Source: Sorangium sp025924095
GTDB taxonomy: Bacteria > Myxococcota_A > Polyangia > Polyangiales > Polyangiaceae
NCBI RefSeq assembly: GCF_051521505.1
Contig: NZ_CP150356.1
Span: 5,890,001 to 5,954,000 of the forward strand
DNA length: 64,000 nucleotides
Direction: 5' to 3'
Shown piece after piece: positions 1 through 8,290 of the stretch. Under the pieces are notes generated by a model. It worked only from the letters and a program-made list of their open reading frames with translations, made no database searches and was not told the origin of the DNA. Position 1 is the stretch's first letter; each line of letters begins with the position of its first letter. Made by a program: the position numbers and the translations under genes.

Positions 1-664
1 GGCCCTCGCCGTCGCGCTGCTGCACGGGGCCGCGCTGGCCAGGGCGGACGGGGTCGGCTGGGCGACCGCGCAGGCCGCCGAGCTGACGCGCCAGGCCGAG
101 GCCCGCGCGGCGGCCGGCGAGGCGGACGTGGCGCTGTCGCGGTACCTGGAGGCGGTCCGCTTCGACGCCACCTACGGCCCGGCGTACCTCGGGCTCGGCG
201 CGCTGTACGAGCGGGCGGGCGACCCGCGCGAGGCGGAGCGCACGTACTCGGTGGGCCTCGACCACGTGCGCGGCTTCGTCGAGGGCTACCGCGCCCGGGC
301 GGCGCTCCGGGCGCGCGAGGGGCGGCGCGACGAGGCGATCGCCGACTTCGAGGCGGCGGCGGCGCTCCGGGGCGCCGACGCCGGGCTGCTCCAGGACCTC
401 GCGGCCGCCTACGTGGCCGCGGGGGCGCTGCCGGCGGCGCTCGGCGTGGCGCGGCGGCTCTCGGCGCTGGCCGCGCAGGCCGGCGATCCCGCCCGGGAGG
501 CCGCGGCGAGGACCCAGGCGCGCGCCCTGTCGGCGCTTGTCGACGAGGCCGATCCCGTGCGGGCGGGCGGCGCCGATCGCGGCCCGGTGCGGCGCGCGCT
601 CGCGCTGTACGCCGCGGCGCCGGCGCGCGGGCGGACCGCGGATCCGCGGCGCGAAGGGCGGTGA
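1..664 (+). CDS. TPR-repeat protein, 5' truncated by window edge
   Basis: The frame is open from the first bases of the window to a TGA at 662-664, so the start codon lies upstream. The visible N-terminus (ALAVALLHGAALARADG) looks like the end of a signal peptide, suggesting export to the periplasm. The next ~150 residues are Ala/Arg-rich helical pairs in TPR-like spacing, for example AYLGLGALYERAGD and EAIADFEAAAALR. TPR domains bind proteins; no partner is evident. The last ~50 residues are low-complexity. No enzymatic motif is seen. Confident as a coding region, low confidence on any role. Confidence 0.7.
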   Translation, partial: ALAVALLHGAALARADGVGWATAQAAELTRQAEARAAAGEADVALSRYLEAVRFDATYGPAYLGLGALYERAGDPREAERTYSVGLDHVRGFVEGYRARAALRAREGRRDEAIADFEAAAALRGADAGLLQDLAAAYVAAGALPAALGVARRLSALAAQAGDPAREAAARTQARALSALVDEADPVRAGGADRGPVRRALALYAAAPARGRTADPRREGR

Positions 665-814
665 TCGAGCCACCCGGGATGACCGCACGATCGTCCGTGT
701 CGGACAGGGGAGCAGCCATGGACGGTAAGAGCGAGGCGCGGCGGCGAGAGGGCGCCGGGGCCGTGACGCTCGCTTGACCTCCAGCTTGTCCGGACAGCAT
801 ACGGCTGGGACCCC

Positions 815-2512
815 ATGTCCCTCCGCGTCCCGCTCGGCATCGACGACTTCCGAAAGCTCCGCGAGTCCGGGCTGGAGTACGTCGACAAGACCCACCTCAT
901 CCGCGAGCTGATCGACAAGGAGGGCGTCCAGGTCGTCCTCCTCCCCCGCCCCCGGCGGTTCGGCAAGACGCTGAACCTGTCCATGCTGCGCTGGTTCTTC
1001 GAGAAGCGGCAGGAGGATCTCACGCACCTCTTCGAGGACCTCTCGATAGGGCGGGCCGGAGAGCGCTACCGCGCGCACTTCCAGCGGTATCCCGTCATCT
1101 ACCTGACATTCAAAGGAGCGAAGCAGGAGACGTTCGAGCGCTGCTGGGCGGCCCTGCGGGAGAAGATCGTCGAGCTCTACAACCAGCATCGCTATGTGCT
1201 CGACAGCGGCCAGCTCGGGGAGGTGGAGCAGCGCCGTTACAAGGAAGTGCTGGACGGTACCGCGTCCGAGGCCGTGTACGGCCGGGCGCTGCTGGACCTG
1301 TCCAGCCACCTCCACCACCTCCACGGCGAGCGCGTCGTGATGCTCATCGACGAGTACGACGAGCCCATCCACGCCGGGGATCTCCACGGCTACGCGCCGC
1401 GGATCCTCGACTTCGTGCGCACGCTCCTCACCGAGGGGCTGAAGGGCAATCCGCACCTTCACCGGGCCGTCCTCACCGGCATCCTCCGGGTGGCGCGTGA
1501 GAGCATCTTCTCGGGGCTCAACAACGTCGTCGTCTATTCGCTGCTCCGTTCGGATTTCAACACCTGCTTCGGGTTCACCGACGCCGAGGTGGAGCGATTG
1601 CTGGACAAGGCCGGCCGGCGCAGTCTCCTCGACGTGATCCGCGCCTGGTACAACGGGTATGACTTCGGCGGCGCGGTCATCTATAACCCCTGGTCGATCC
1701 TCAGCTTCCTGGAGGGGGAAGACGAGGATCCGCTCCCCTTCTGGCTCGGCACGAGCTCCAACGATCTCATCCAGAGGGTGATCGAGGAGCACGCCGTGAC
1801 GCTGCAGCCCGCGCTGGAGGTGCTGATGGAGGGCGGCGAGATCGAGCGCGTGCTCGAGGAGAACGTGGCCGTCGGCGATCTCGCGCAGAACGAGGACGCG
1901 CTGTTCGGGCTCCTGGTCTTCTCGGGATATCTCCGCGCCGAGAAGCGCTCGCGCGGGCCCGGGGAGCAGCCCGCGCACGCCTTGAAGATCCCGAACCGCG
2001 AGGTGCGGCTGCTCTATACAGGCACGTTCCGCCGCTGGGCGGAGGCGCGACTGAAGCGACAGGGCACCAGCATGCAGCGGCTCCTCGCCGCGCTCCTCTC
2101 AGGCGACGCGGCTGGGTTCGAGGCGGAGCTCCAGGCTTTCGTCACCGATGTGCTCTCGTACCACGACGGCACGAGGGTCGCTCCGGAAGCCGTGTACCAC
2201 GGCTTCGTCGCTGGCCTGCTCGCGGCGCTCGAGCCGGGCTATCAGGTGCGCTCCAACCGCGAGTCCGGCCAGGGGCGGCCCGACGTGATGATCCGGCCGA
2301 CGCAGCCCGGCCGGCCCGGTGTCGTGCTCGAGCTCAAGGTCGCTCGCACACCGCGGGCGAGCCTCGATCAGGTGCTCGACGAGGCGCTCTCGCAGATCCG
2401 GACGCGCGACTACGCCGCCGAGCTGCGCGCGAGCGGGGCCACGCCGGTCCATGCGCTGGCCGTCGCGTTCGATGGGAAGATCGTCCGCATCCGGGCCGGC
2501 GAGCCGGGATAG
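815..2512 (+). CDS. AAA-ATPase-like / PD-(D/E)XK nuclease-like protein
   Basis: 565 aa. The N-terminus (VPLGIDDFRKLRESGLEYVDKT) and the P-loop variant PRPRRFGKT (residues ~45-52) are the hallmark of the AAA-ATPase-like family (PF09820). A Walker B-like MLIDEYDEP lies near residue 180. The C-terminus has the PD-(D/E)XK signature of the DUF1703 nuclease-like domain: GRPDVMI near 487 and VLELKV near 503. This two-domain architecture is often present in many copies in large bacterial and archaeal genomes; its function is not established, and mobile or defence roles have been suggested. ATG at 815 was chosen because family homology begins there; no strong ribosome binding site is visible. It is the last plus-strand gene before the convergent minus-strand RiPP operon. 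Confidence 0.85.
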   Translation: MSLRVPLGIDDFRKLRESGLEYVDKTHLIRELIDKEGVQVVLLPRPRRFGKTLNLSMLRWFFEKRQEDLTHLFEDLSIGRAGERYRAHFQRYPVIYLTFKGAKQETFERCWAALREKIVELYNQHRYVLDSGQLGEVEQRRYKEVLDGTASEAVYGRALLDLSSHLHHLHGERVVMLIDEYDEPIHAGDLHGYAPRILDFVRTLLTEGLKGNPHLHRAVLTGILRVARESIFSGLNNVVVYSLLRSDFNTCFGFTDAEVERLLDKAGRRSLLDVIRAWYNGYDFGGAVIYNPWSILSFLEGEDEDPLPFWLGTSSNDLIQRVIEEHAVTLQPALEVLMEGGEIERVLEENVAVGDLAQNEDALFGLLVFSGYLRAEKRSRGPGEQPAHALKIPNREVRLLYTGTFRRWAEARLKRQGTSMQRLLAALLSGDAAGFEAELQAFVTDVLSYHDGTRVAPEAVYHGFVAGLLAALEPGYQVRSNRESGQGRPDVMIRPTQPGRPGVVLELKVARTPRASLDQVLDEALSQIRTRDYAAELRASGATPVHALAVAFDGKIVRIRAGEPG

Positions 2513-2605
2513 GCGCGACCCAGAGGCGCGCTTGTCGGCGCCGGAGGGCTATGCAGCCGCTCCTCGACGATCCTGCGCGCCCCGTGTGCCGGCCCGCGCT
2601 CCCCT

Positions 2606-2935
2606 TCAATCGACGATGAAGAGCGTCGCGCCCGCCTGCGTGGACGAGAGGTGCGGCTCGGCACCGTCCGCCACCTGGTAGCTGGTCCCGGCTGGCAGCG
2701 TGAACGTCCGTCCGTCCTTGAGCTCGGTGGTCAGCTCTCCCTCGAGGACAAGGAGGACGTGCCCGCGGCTGCACCAGTGATCCGCGCGGTATCCCGGCGT
2801 GTATTCGACCTTCCTGACACGGATATTGCCGGCCTCGATCGTCCGCCAGATGGCCTTCCCGGTCTCCCCTGGATGCTCGGTCGGCTCGACCTTAGCCCAG
2901 TCGGCGACGAAGAAGGGGACGCCTTCAATCTTCAT
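2606..2935 (-). CDS. DHCW-motif cupin protein, last gene of the RiPP-like operon
   Basis: 109 aa, a single cupin domain of the DHCW-motif type: DHWCSRGHVLLVLEGEL holds the metal-type His and Cys cluster and the conserved G-x-L strand. The ATG at 2935 is preceded by AGAGGAG at good spacing, which rules out longer upstream starts. It lies 59 bp downstream of the CmoA-like gene on the same strand, so it is probably the last gene of the operon that begins at 10374. Small cupins of this type are usually uncharacterised metal-binding proteins. Whether it acts on the peptide product or is only co-transcribed cannot be told from sequence. Confidence 0.82.
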   Translation of the reverse strand: MKIEGVPFFVADWAKVEPTEHPGETGKAIWRTIEAGNIRVRKVEYTPGYRADHWCSRGHVLLVLEGELTTELKDGRTFTLPAGTSYQVADGAEPHLSSTQAGATLFIVD

Positions 2936-2994
2936 CCTCGACAACTCCTCTCTGCGCTCTCGCGCCCGCGCCGTGCGGCCGGCGCCCGGCGCGC

Positions 2995-3726
2995 TCACTT
3001 GATGGCCAGGAACCCCTCGAACGAGACGTACTTCATGACGGACATGATATCGACGAAGCCGGCCCGCTTCAGCATGTCGACGTTCCCCTGGGTCGAGAAC
3101 GGCTCGAGCACTCCCTTGAGGCTCCGCGCCTTCGCGACGATCTCGGAGGGGGTGAAGCTCTGCTTCAGCTTGAACTCCTGGTACAGCGCCGTCGTGATGT
3201 CCTGGAACCTGGCGTCGCACGCCCGCACCTTCTCGAACAGGACGAAACAGCCCCCCCAGTTGAGGGACTGGTAGATCCTGTTGATGACCTCCTGCCGGAA
3301 CTTCGGCGGAACGAACTGCAGACAGTAATAGGACACCATCATGTCCGATTTCTCGAAGTCCCACAGGACCGCGTCGCCGACGTGGAGCTCGACGTTCTTC
3401 ATGCCGTCGAGGCTCGCGCGCGCCTGCGCGATCATGGTCTCCTCGACGTCGAGGCCGACCCACTTCGCGTGCTTGCCCGCGTTGTGCCGGGCCAGCTTCC
3501 CGAGGAGCTCCCCGGTCGACACCCCGAGCTCGTAGCAGACGGACCCGTCGTTCACGAAGAAGTCGCTGATCTGACAGATCAGGTCGTGCCCTGCGTCGTA
3601 CAGCGGCACCGACCTGCGGACGTGCTCCAGAAACGTCTTCGGCACCTCCGCGCCGAAGGACCACGACGCGTTGGGCGCGAGGATACCGTCACCGACGCTG
3701 AACACCTCACTGTGCTGCATGCTCAT
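2995..3726 (-). CDS. CmoA-like class I SAM methyltransferase (candidate carboxy-SAM synthase)
   Basis: 243 aa, Rossmann-type SAM-binding fold: motif I is CYELGVSTGELL and the acidic loop is VGLDVEETMI. The order and spacing of RRSVPLY, the motif-I region, LQFVPPKFRQ, NRIYQSLNWGG and VLFEKVRACDA closely follow E. coli CmoA, which converts SAM and prephenate to carboxy-SAM. An Arg in KARSL lies near CmoA Arg199, which binds the carboxylate, but is offset by one in my alignment by eye. GAGGAG precedes the ATG at 3726. It sits 78 bp downstream of the LanB gene. In the published 3-thiaglutamate (tgl) pathway a carboxymethylation step follows cysteine remodelling, so a carboxy-SAM synthase fits here. 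An ordinary methyltransferase remains possible. Confidence 0.85.
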   Translation of the reverse strand: MSMQHSEVFSVGDGILAPNASWSFGAEVPKTFLEHVRRSVPLYDAGHDLICQISDFFVNDGSVCYELGVSTGELLGKLARHNAGKHAKWVGLDVEETMIAQARASLDGMKNVELHVGDAVLWDFEKSDMMVSYYCLQFVPPKFRQEVINRIYQSLNWGGCFVLFEKVRACDARFQDITTALYQEFKLKQSFTPSEIVAKARSLKGVLEPFSTQGNVDMLKRAGFVDIMSVMKYVSFEGFLAIK

Positions 3727-3804
3727 AGAACTGTCTCCTCAAGTCAGGATCTGCTGTATCAAGCTCGCCTGAAGGCCGTCGCGCCCGTGCCCGCGCAGGC
3801 GCGG

Positions 3805-6168
3805 TTACCGGGGAGAGCCCTGGGTGGTGAAGGATGTCCGCAATTCGGAGGTGAACGCGCCGCGCTCGTCGGCGAGCCAGAGCTCGTCGGGGCCCGGTCG
3901 CATCTCCGAGATCGTCACGTCGTCGGCCTGCCGGGCCTGTTTGTAGAAGAGGTCGACGGCGAGGGGGTTCTCGAAGTCGACGTAGATCGGCTTGGGCTCT
4001 CCCGGGCATTTCACGAACACCCAGCGCGGCAACCCCAGCGCCCGGGCCCACGCGTGGACGGCCATGAAGGACTGGAAGCTCTCGCCGGGGAGCTTCACGT
4101 TCGGCAGGCTCGACCCGGAGGCGCGCCACGTGCGGCGCTTCAGCATGAAATTGCCGCACGAGATGCGGCACGGGTGCGCCGCGCCGAGCACGTCGGCGGC
4201 CAGGTCGAAGAGCATGCGGTGGAAATCCCGCGGCATCACCGTGATGACGTCCTCGAGGCGCCCCGAGGCGCGATCCAGGTACTTGACGCCCCCGTCGCGG
4301 AGCACGACGCGCCCGTTCCCGGTCGCGACCTGCCGCGAGAGCGGCGAGCGGCTGTCGTCTCCTGGCATGAGCACGTCGTGGAGGTTCGTCACCACGGGCC
4401 AGTTGAGGTTCGAGCGCTGGTGCCCGAGCGCCGGATCGACGAGCACCATGCGGCCGGGGGCGAGCAGCGCGTCGACCTCCTCCTGGATCTCGCGCGAGAA
4501 CGGCGAGAACGGCTGCGCCACGGGCTGCGACACGTTGTGGACGCCCGGGTGCACCTCTCCGACGATGATCTGGTACTCACCGCTCCGCAGCGCCTCGAGG
4601 TCTCTGGCCGCGACAAGGAGATCGGGGGAATGCACGTCGACGCCGAGCGGCTCCGGGGCGCCGTCCGTGGGGCCGCTCTCCTCGAGCCAGCCGAGCAGGC
4701 GGACCAGATCGCGCTCCTCGATCATCACCTCGTCCGCCGGCGCCGGGCCGAGGAGGCGCCCCCACGCCGCCCTGAGCTCGCCCCTCAGCAGCTCGACCGA
4801 GGGCTCCAGGGCGGGGCTCTTCCGCACGGTCGTGAAGAAGAGCAGGAAGTCGACGCCTTCCTCGTCGCCCTCGGCGCAAAGCTCCCTGTAGACGCGCTCG
4901 TAGCGCGCATGGATGAGCTGCGCGGCGCGCTTCGCGAGCCACCGGTAGATGTTGCAGACGGGCTCCAGCACCGCGCCGAGCCTCGCCTCCACGGAGCGCC
5001 CGAGCTCGATGAACAAGGACCGCTCGCAGTCCTCGTAAACAACGTACCTGCCCGTGTACATGCTCCCGGCTTCCCGGTCCGTGTTGATCCCGAGGCTCTT
5101 CAACACGCTGTAAAGCTCGCTCGAGGCGCGCGCGCGCTCCTCCAGCGCGCCGCCCTGGTAGCGCTCCCGCAGCGCGAGGAGACCGTCGATCGTGTGCAGC
5201 CAGCGCGCGCGCCCCGGACACGCCTCGGGCAAGGCCGCGACCGTCCGCCGGACCCGCTCCTCGGGGCGATGCTCCGCTGTCGGGACCTCGATGTTCCGCA
5301 CGAGCACGCCCTTTTCGAGCAGGAAGCTGCACGCGCGCTCGACCTCCTCCAGGCCCTGGCCCGTCTCGCGGGCGAAGCGCGCGGACAGCTCCGCCGCCGG
5401 CCAGGCGCCGTGGCGCCGCGCCTCTCCCACGAAGCGGAGGAAGTCCGCGGCTTGCGCCGAGAGCCGGGTCCGCTTGTTCAAGGGATACCGCAGCTCGGTG
5501 CCCTCGACGTGGCAGCCCGCGTTGAGCCGGAGCGGCAGGTGCGGGGACACCTCGGGATCGGCCGAGATCGCCGCGCCCAGCGCGACGGCTGCCCAGTGCT
5601 CGAACGACACGATCCGCCGCTTGATCCAGCCCGGGCCGGTCGCGCTCAGCCGGACGGGCTCGTCGAGCCCGGACATGCGCCCCCAGGCCATGGGGCCGAA
5701 GAAGCTCACGGTGTCGTTCTTCGTGCAGAGCCGCTGGAGGTAGCTCCACGCGAGGCGAACATGCTGTCTCCGGCGGCTGTCGAGCTGCGCCGCGCCGCCC
5801 TGCCCGAGCGAGCGGACCCGCTCGAGCGCCGCGGGGTTCAGGAGGAAGAGCGCCTCCTCCGCCAGCGGCCCGGACAGGCGCTCGACCACCTTGCTCCTGA
5901 CGGCGCGCGCGTCGGCCGTGAACAGCGCCTCGCCCTCGGCCTCCAGCGCGGCCCGCCGCTCCGTCAGCTGCTTGCGCCGGACCGCCAGCGCGTCGGGCGC
6001 AGCCTCCGCCGCGCCGCCGCCTCGCCGCCCCGCGCCGAGACCGCGCAGCTCGTCCGCCACAAGGTACAGCTGCGCGACGACGGGGCGGCTCGCCTCGATG
6101 CCGAGATCGCTGACCCAGCCGATGGGGAACCCCGCCGATCGCAGCCAGAAGGTCCTCGAGAGGGCCAT
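3805..6168 (-). CDS. LanB N-terminal-type dehydratase without elimination domain (PEARL candidate)
   Basis: 787 aa. It matches the lantibiotic dehydratase N-terminal (glutamylation, tRNA-using) domain: WSYLQRLCTKNDTVSFFGP (~142-159) is the diagnostic motif, with further family blocks GQHxx-type NWP, HDVLMPG and FVKCPGEP. Full-length LanB proteins have ~1,000 residues including a SpaB_C elimination domain; this protein stops after the N-terminal domain. Short LanBs of this kind include the peptide aminoacyl-tRNA ligases (PEARLs), which add an amino acid to the C-terminus of a scaffold peptide. The ATG at 6168 lies 4 bp after the stop of the upstream gene; a start at 6228 would overlap that gene. 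Co-occurrence with an MNIO enzyme and a CmoA-like protein favours a TglB-like role. A split LanB whose elimination partner lies elsewhere is the alternative. Confidence 0.9.
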   Translation of the reverse strand: MALSRTFWLRSAGFPIGWVSDLGIEASRPVVAQLYLVADELRGLGAGRRGGGAAEAAPDALAVRRKQLTERRAALEAEGEALFTADARAVRSKVVERLSGPLAEEALFLLNPAALERVRSLGQGGAAQLDSRRRQHVRLAWSYLQRLCTKNDTVSFFGPMAWGRMSGLDEPVRLSATGPGWIKRRIVSFEHWAAVALGAAISADPEVSPHLPLRLNAGCHVEGTELRYPLNKRTRLSAQAADFLRFVGEARRHGAWPAAELSARFARETGQGLEEVERACSFLLEKGVLVRNIEVPTAEHRPEERVRRTVAALPEACPGRARWLHTIDGLLALRERYQGGALEERARASSELYSVLKSLGINTDREAGSMYTGRYVVYEDCERSLFIELGRSVEARLGAVLEPVCNIYRWLAKRAAQLIHARYERVYRELCAEGDEEGVDFLLFFTTVRKSPALEPSVELLRGELRAAWGRLLGPAPADEVMIEERDLVRLLGWLEESGPTDGAPEPLGVDVHSPDLLVAARDLEALRSGEYQIIVGEVHPGVHNVSQPVAQPFSPFSREIQEEVDALLAPGRMVLVDPALGHQRSNLNWPVVTNLHDVLMPGDDSRSPLSRQVATGNGRVVLRDGGVKYLDRASGRLEDVITVMPRDFHRMLFDLAADVLGAAHPCRISCGNFMLKRRTWRASGSSLPNVKLPGESFQSFMAVHAWARALGLPRWVFVKCPGEPKPIYVDFENPLAVDLFYKQARQADDVTISEMRPGPDELWLADERGAFTSELRTSFTTQGSPR

Positions 6169-6172
6169 GGCG

Positions 6173-7018
6173 CTATCCTCTCGAGGCCTCGACGACCCCG
6201 TACCCGCAGAGCCGTTGCAGGATGACAACGTCGTCGCCCTCGGGGGGCTCGTCGCCCCCGAGCGAGCGGCGCAGCGCCGAGAGCGAGCGCGGCTCCGTCA
6301 GCGCGTTGAAGAGCCGCGCCCCGCGCTCCGGGATGCCGGCGAGCTTGTAGCTGCTCGTCGGCGACGGCACGTAGAGCAGCAGGTGCTGCGGTCCCTTCAG
6401 CAGCGGAGTCCGCCCCAGCAGGGACTTGTCCCTCAGCCACGGCCCGAGCGCGTGCTCCGTGGTCACGGTGATGCCCTGCAGGTTCCTGCGGAGCGTGGCG
6501 GCGCGCAGATCGACTCCATCGCTCGGCGCCGGGAGGCGGTAGCGCTCAGCGGGCAGCTTCGCCAGGCGGCGCACGAGCTCCACCGAGGCCGCCTCGAGCG
6601 CGATCACGTCGCGCAGATAGGGCAGCTCGGCGGCGAGCTCCGAGCGCTGCAGGAAGTCCAGCACGTCCGCGCAGAACGTGTAGACGAACGGCCCGTGATC
6701 CTCCCACCCCCGCGCCTCCATGTAGCGCTCGCCCAGCGCGCGCAGATCGTGGCCGGAGCTCACGAGCAGGCGCACGGTCAGCGGGGCGCCCGTCTCCAGC
6801 GCATACAGGAACGAGCTCACGAGGCGGAAGCGGTAGTTGACGATGAACCACCGCGTGCGGTGGGGCGTCTCGGCGTAGGCGAGCGCGATGGGGATCTGCT
6901 CCGCCGTGAAGCCGTGCTCCGAGGCGCGGTCAGCGAAGCCGGGCTCGAAGATCACGTCGCTGAGCGCGGGCTCGCGGAGGATCCGGCGCCAGACGGTCCA
7001 GACGGTCGACGCTTCCAT
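6173..7018 (-). CDS. MNIO (DUF692) partner protein, HvfC/MbnC/TglI-like
   Basis: 281 aa, helical, with no catalytic motif of its own. The region ELPYLRDVIALEAASVEL (~131-148) resembles the conserved segment of DUF2063/HvfC-type partners of DUF692 enzymes, and the last ~50 residues (ARLFNALTEPRSLSALRRSL to LCGYGVVEA) look like a winged helix of the RRE/PqqD kind. Such partners bring the precursor peptide to the MNIO enzyme. ATG at 7018 is used because it follows the MNIO stop by 4 bp; a longer frame to 7054 would overlap that gene. It lies between the MNIO and LanB genes with 4-bp gaps on both sides, implying translational coupling. The family assignment is by context and weak motif similarity. 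Confidence 0.75.
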   Translation of the reverse strand: MEASTVWTVWRRILREPALSDVIFEPGFADRASEHGFTAEQIPIALAYAETPHRTRWFIVNYRFRLVSSFLYALETGAPLTVRLLVSSGHDLRALGERYMEARGWEDHGPFVYTFCADVLDFLQRSELAAELPYLRDVIALEAASVELVRRLAKLPAERYRLPAPSDGVDLRAATLRRNLQGITVTTEHALGPWLRDKSLLGRTPLLKGPQHLLLYVPSPTSSYKLAGIPERGARLFNALTEPRSLSALRRSLGGDEPPEGDDVVILQRLCGYGVVEASRG

Positions 7019-7022
7019 GCGG

Positions 7023-7922
7023 TCACCCTGCCTGCCGTGTCGCGACCACGCCATACGCCTTGTCCCACGCGCGGCGGGCGCGCTCGATGTCGCGCACGAT
7101 CATCTCGTGATCGCTCTCGCGCCCGAGGACGCGCGTCGACGGGTGGTGCGCCTGGCCCTGGTACTCGATGATGACCGCGCCGGGCCGGGCCCGCTCCAGC
7201 ACGCGATCCAGGAGGTCCCACACGGGCTCCGGCACGCTCTCGTCGTGCCAGTCGTGGTAGAGGCCGTCCAGCCAGCTGCCGCCCGCGAGGTGGATCGCGA
7301 TCACGCGGTCCAGCGGGATCGTATCCAGGTAATCCTCCATGTCGAAGCCCGGGAGGTTGATCGAGTTCGTGTAGATGTTGTGCAGGTCGAGGTGAAGGTA
7401 GGTCCCGGCCTCGTCCACGAGGCGGGCCATGAACTCGGCCTCCCGCATCTCGGCGCCTGGACACGGGATGTAATAGGCGGCGTTCTCGTGCGCGAGCGGC
7501 ATCCCGTACATCTCCTGGAGCGCCCGCGCGCGCCCGGCCACCCGCTTCACCTCGGCGGTCGAGAACTGGACGGGGCTGCTCCAGATATCGAGCCACGAGT
7601 TGTCGCCATAGAAGCAATGGTTCGCCACCCACGGGCTGCCGATCGCCTTCGCCAGCGCGACGTGACGCTGCGCCGCCGGCGTCGTGTCGATCGGCTCGAA
7701 GCCGAAGTCGCACCCGTAGTTGGAGTGGGCGAGGAGCTTGTATTTCGAGGCGAGGCGATCGAGCTTCTCCTTCGCCCCCGGCTTCATGACATAGGGGCTG
7801 TCCAGGGGGCCCATCACGGTGTCGAGGAGGATCTCCATCGCGTCCACCTCCATCTCCTCGAAAGGAAACCAGTCCAGGATCTCTGGATTGTACTGAAGGC
7901 CGACTCCGAGGCTCGGGTACAT
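7023..7922 (-). CDS. DUF692 / MNIO multinuclear iron oxidative enzyme
   Basis: 299 aa, usual length for DUF692, a TIM-barrel family using two or three iron ions to oxidise cysteine or other residues of RiPP precursors (MbnB, TglH and related enzymes). Landmarks in order: GVGLQYNPE at the N-terminus, LLAHSNYG (His66), VANHCFYGDN (His102), LAHENAAYY (Glu146), LHLDLHNIYTNSIN (Asp179), IAIHLAGGSW (His211), DWHDES (Asp224/His226) and VIIEYQGQ (Glu253). These give the His, Glu and Asp ligands expected for iron. AAGGAG sits 7 bases before the ATG at 7922. The gene immediately follows the precursor gene, with a strong stem-loop between them. TglH excises the beta carbon of a C-terminal Cys; this protein is a candidate for the same type of reaction. 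Confidence 0.92.
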   Translation of the reverse strand: MYPSLGVGLQYNPEILDWFPFEEMEVDAMEILLDTVMGPLDSPYVMKPGAKEKLDRLASKYKLLAHSNYGCDFGFEPIDTTPAAQRHVALAKAIGSPWVANHCFYGDNSWLDIWSSPVQFSTAEVKRVAGRARALQEMYGMPLAHENAAYYIPCPGAEMREAEFMARLVDEAGTYLHLDLHNIYTNSINLPGFDMEDYLDTIPLDRVIAIHLAGGSWLDGLYHDWHDESVPEPVWDLLDRVLERARPGAVIIEYQGQAHHPSTRVLGRESDHEMIVRDIERARRAWDKAYGVVATRQAG

Positions 7923-7992
7923 AGAGGCGCTCCTTGACGGAGGCCGTGCCCGGTCGATCGCCCCGAGCGCGGCCCCGTTTTCAACTGCTCGG

Positions 7993-8022
7993 TGGAGGGC
8001 TGGAGCGTTCTCCAGCCCTCCA
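7993..8022 (-). terminator. 12-bp perfect stem-loop between precursor and MNIO genes
   Basis: TGGAGGGCTGGA (7993-8004) and TCCAGCCCTCCA (8011-8022) are perfectly complementary and flank the 6-base loop GCGTTC. The hairpin lies 13 bases after the precursor stop and before the MNIO ribosome binding site. No T-run follows on the minus strand, so it is more likely an RNA processing, stabilising or partial-readthrough element than a full terminator. RiPP operons often use such hairpins to make more precursor than enzyme. Confidence 0.7.
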
Positions 8023-8034
8023 TCGAGCCACCTG

Positions 8035-8232
8035 TCACGCGAAGACCTTGCTCTCCAGGACCTCGATGTCGTCGAGATCGAAATCCTCGAAGCTCGCGGC
8101 GACCGGCTTCTGGGCGGCCTCGTCCTTCGCGGCGGCGGCAGGGCCCTTGAGGGCCTCGGTACAGCTCTCCTGGGCAGCATGGCCGGTCGCCTCGAGCTGG
8201 TCGCCCGCTTCGTGCTCATTCAAACGAATCAT
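8035..8232 (-). CDS. Candidate RiPP scaffold/precursor peptide
   Basis: 65 aa, with GAGGAG upstream of the ATG at 8232. The N-terminal half is Ala/Glu-rich and the C-terminus is acidic (FEDFDLDDIEVLE, residues 48-60), resembling the leader motif recognised by LanB, MNIO and RRE proteins. After that motif only SKVFA remains, so there is almost no core peptide. It contains a single Cys (residue 24) outside the C-terminal region and ends in Ala. This fits scaffold peptides of PEARL pathways, where the amino acid to be modified is added after translation to the C-terminus, better than an ordinary lanthipeptide or thiopeptide precursor. It lies between the M50 peptidase gene and the MNIO gene in the same operon. 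Sequence homology to TglA was not tested. Confidence 0.85.
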   Translation of the reverse strand: MIRLNEHEAGDQLEATGHAAQESCTEALKGPAAAAKDEAAQKPVAASFEDFDLDDIEVLESKVFA

Positions 8233-8290
8233 TGCTCTTCTCCTCTGGAGGATGCCTGTGGTGGATGCATTGCAAGGTAGGCGCCGGGGC

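Noticed and set aside
3382..6225. 947-codon open frame on the plus strand, antisense to the LanB gene
   Set aside because: The composition is typical of a shadow frame in GC-rich DNA (Arg/Ala/His/Glu-rich, no recognisable motif), and the opposite strand carries a clear LanB protein.
7993..8022. Hairpin as a standard intrinsic terminator
   Set aside because: The stem is perfect, but no run of T follows on the transcribed strand, and the next gene has its own ribosome binding site in the same operon.
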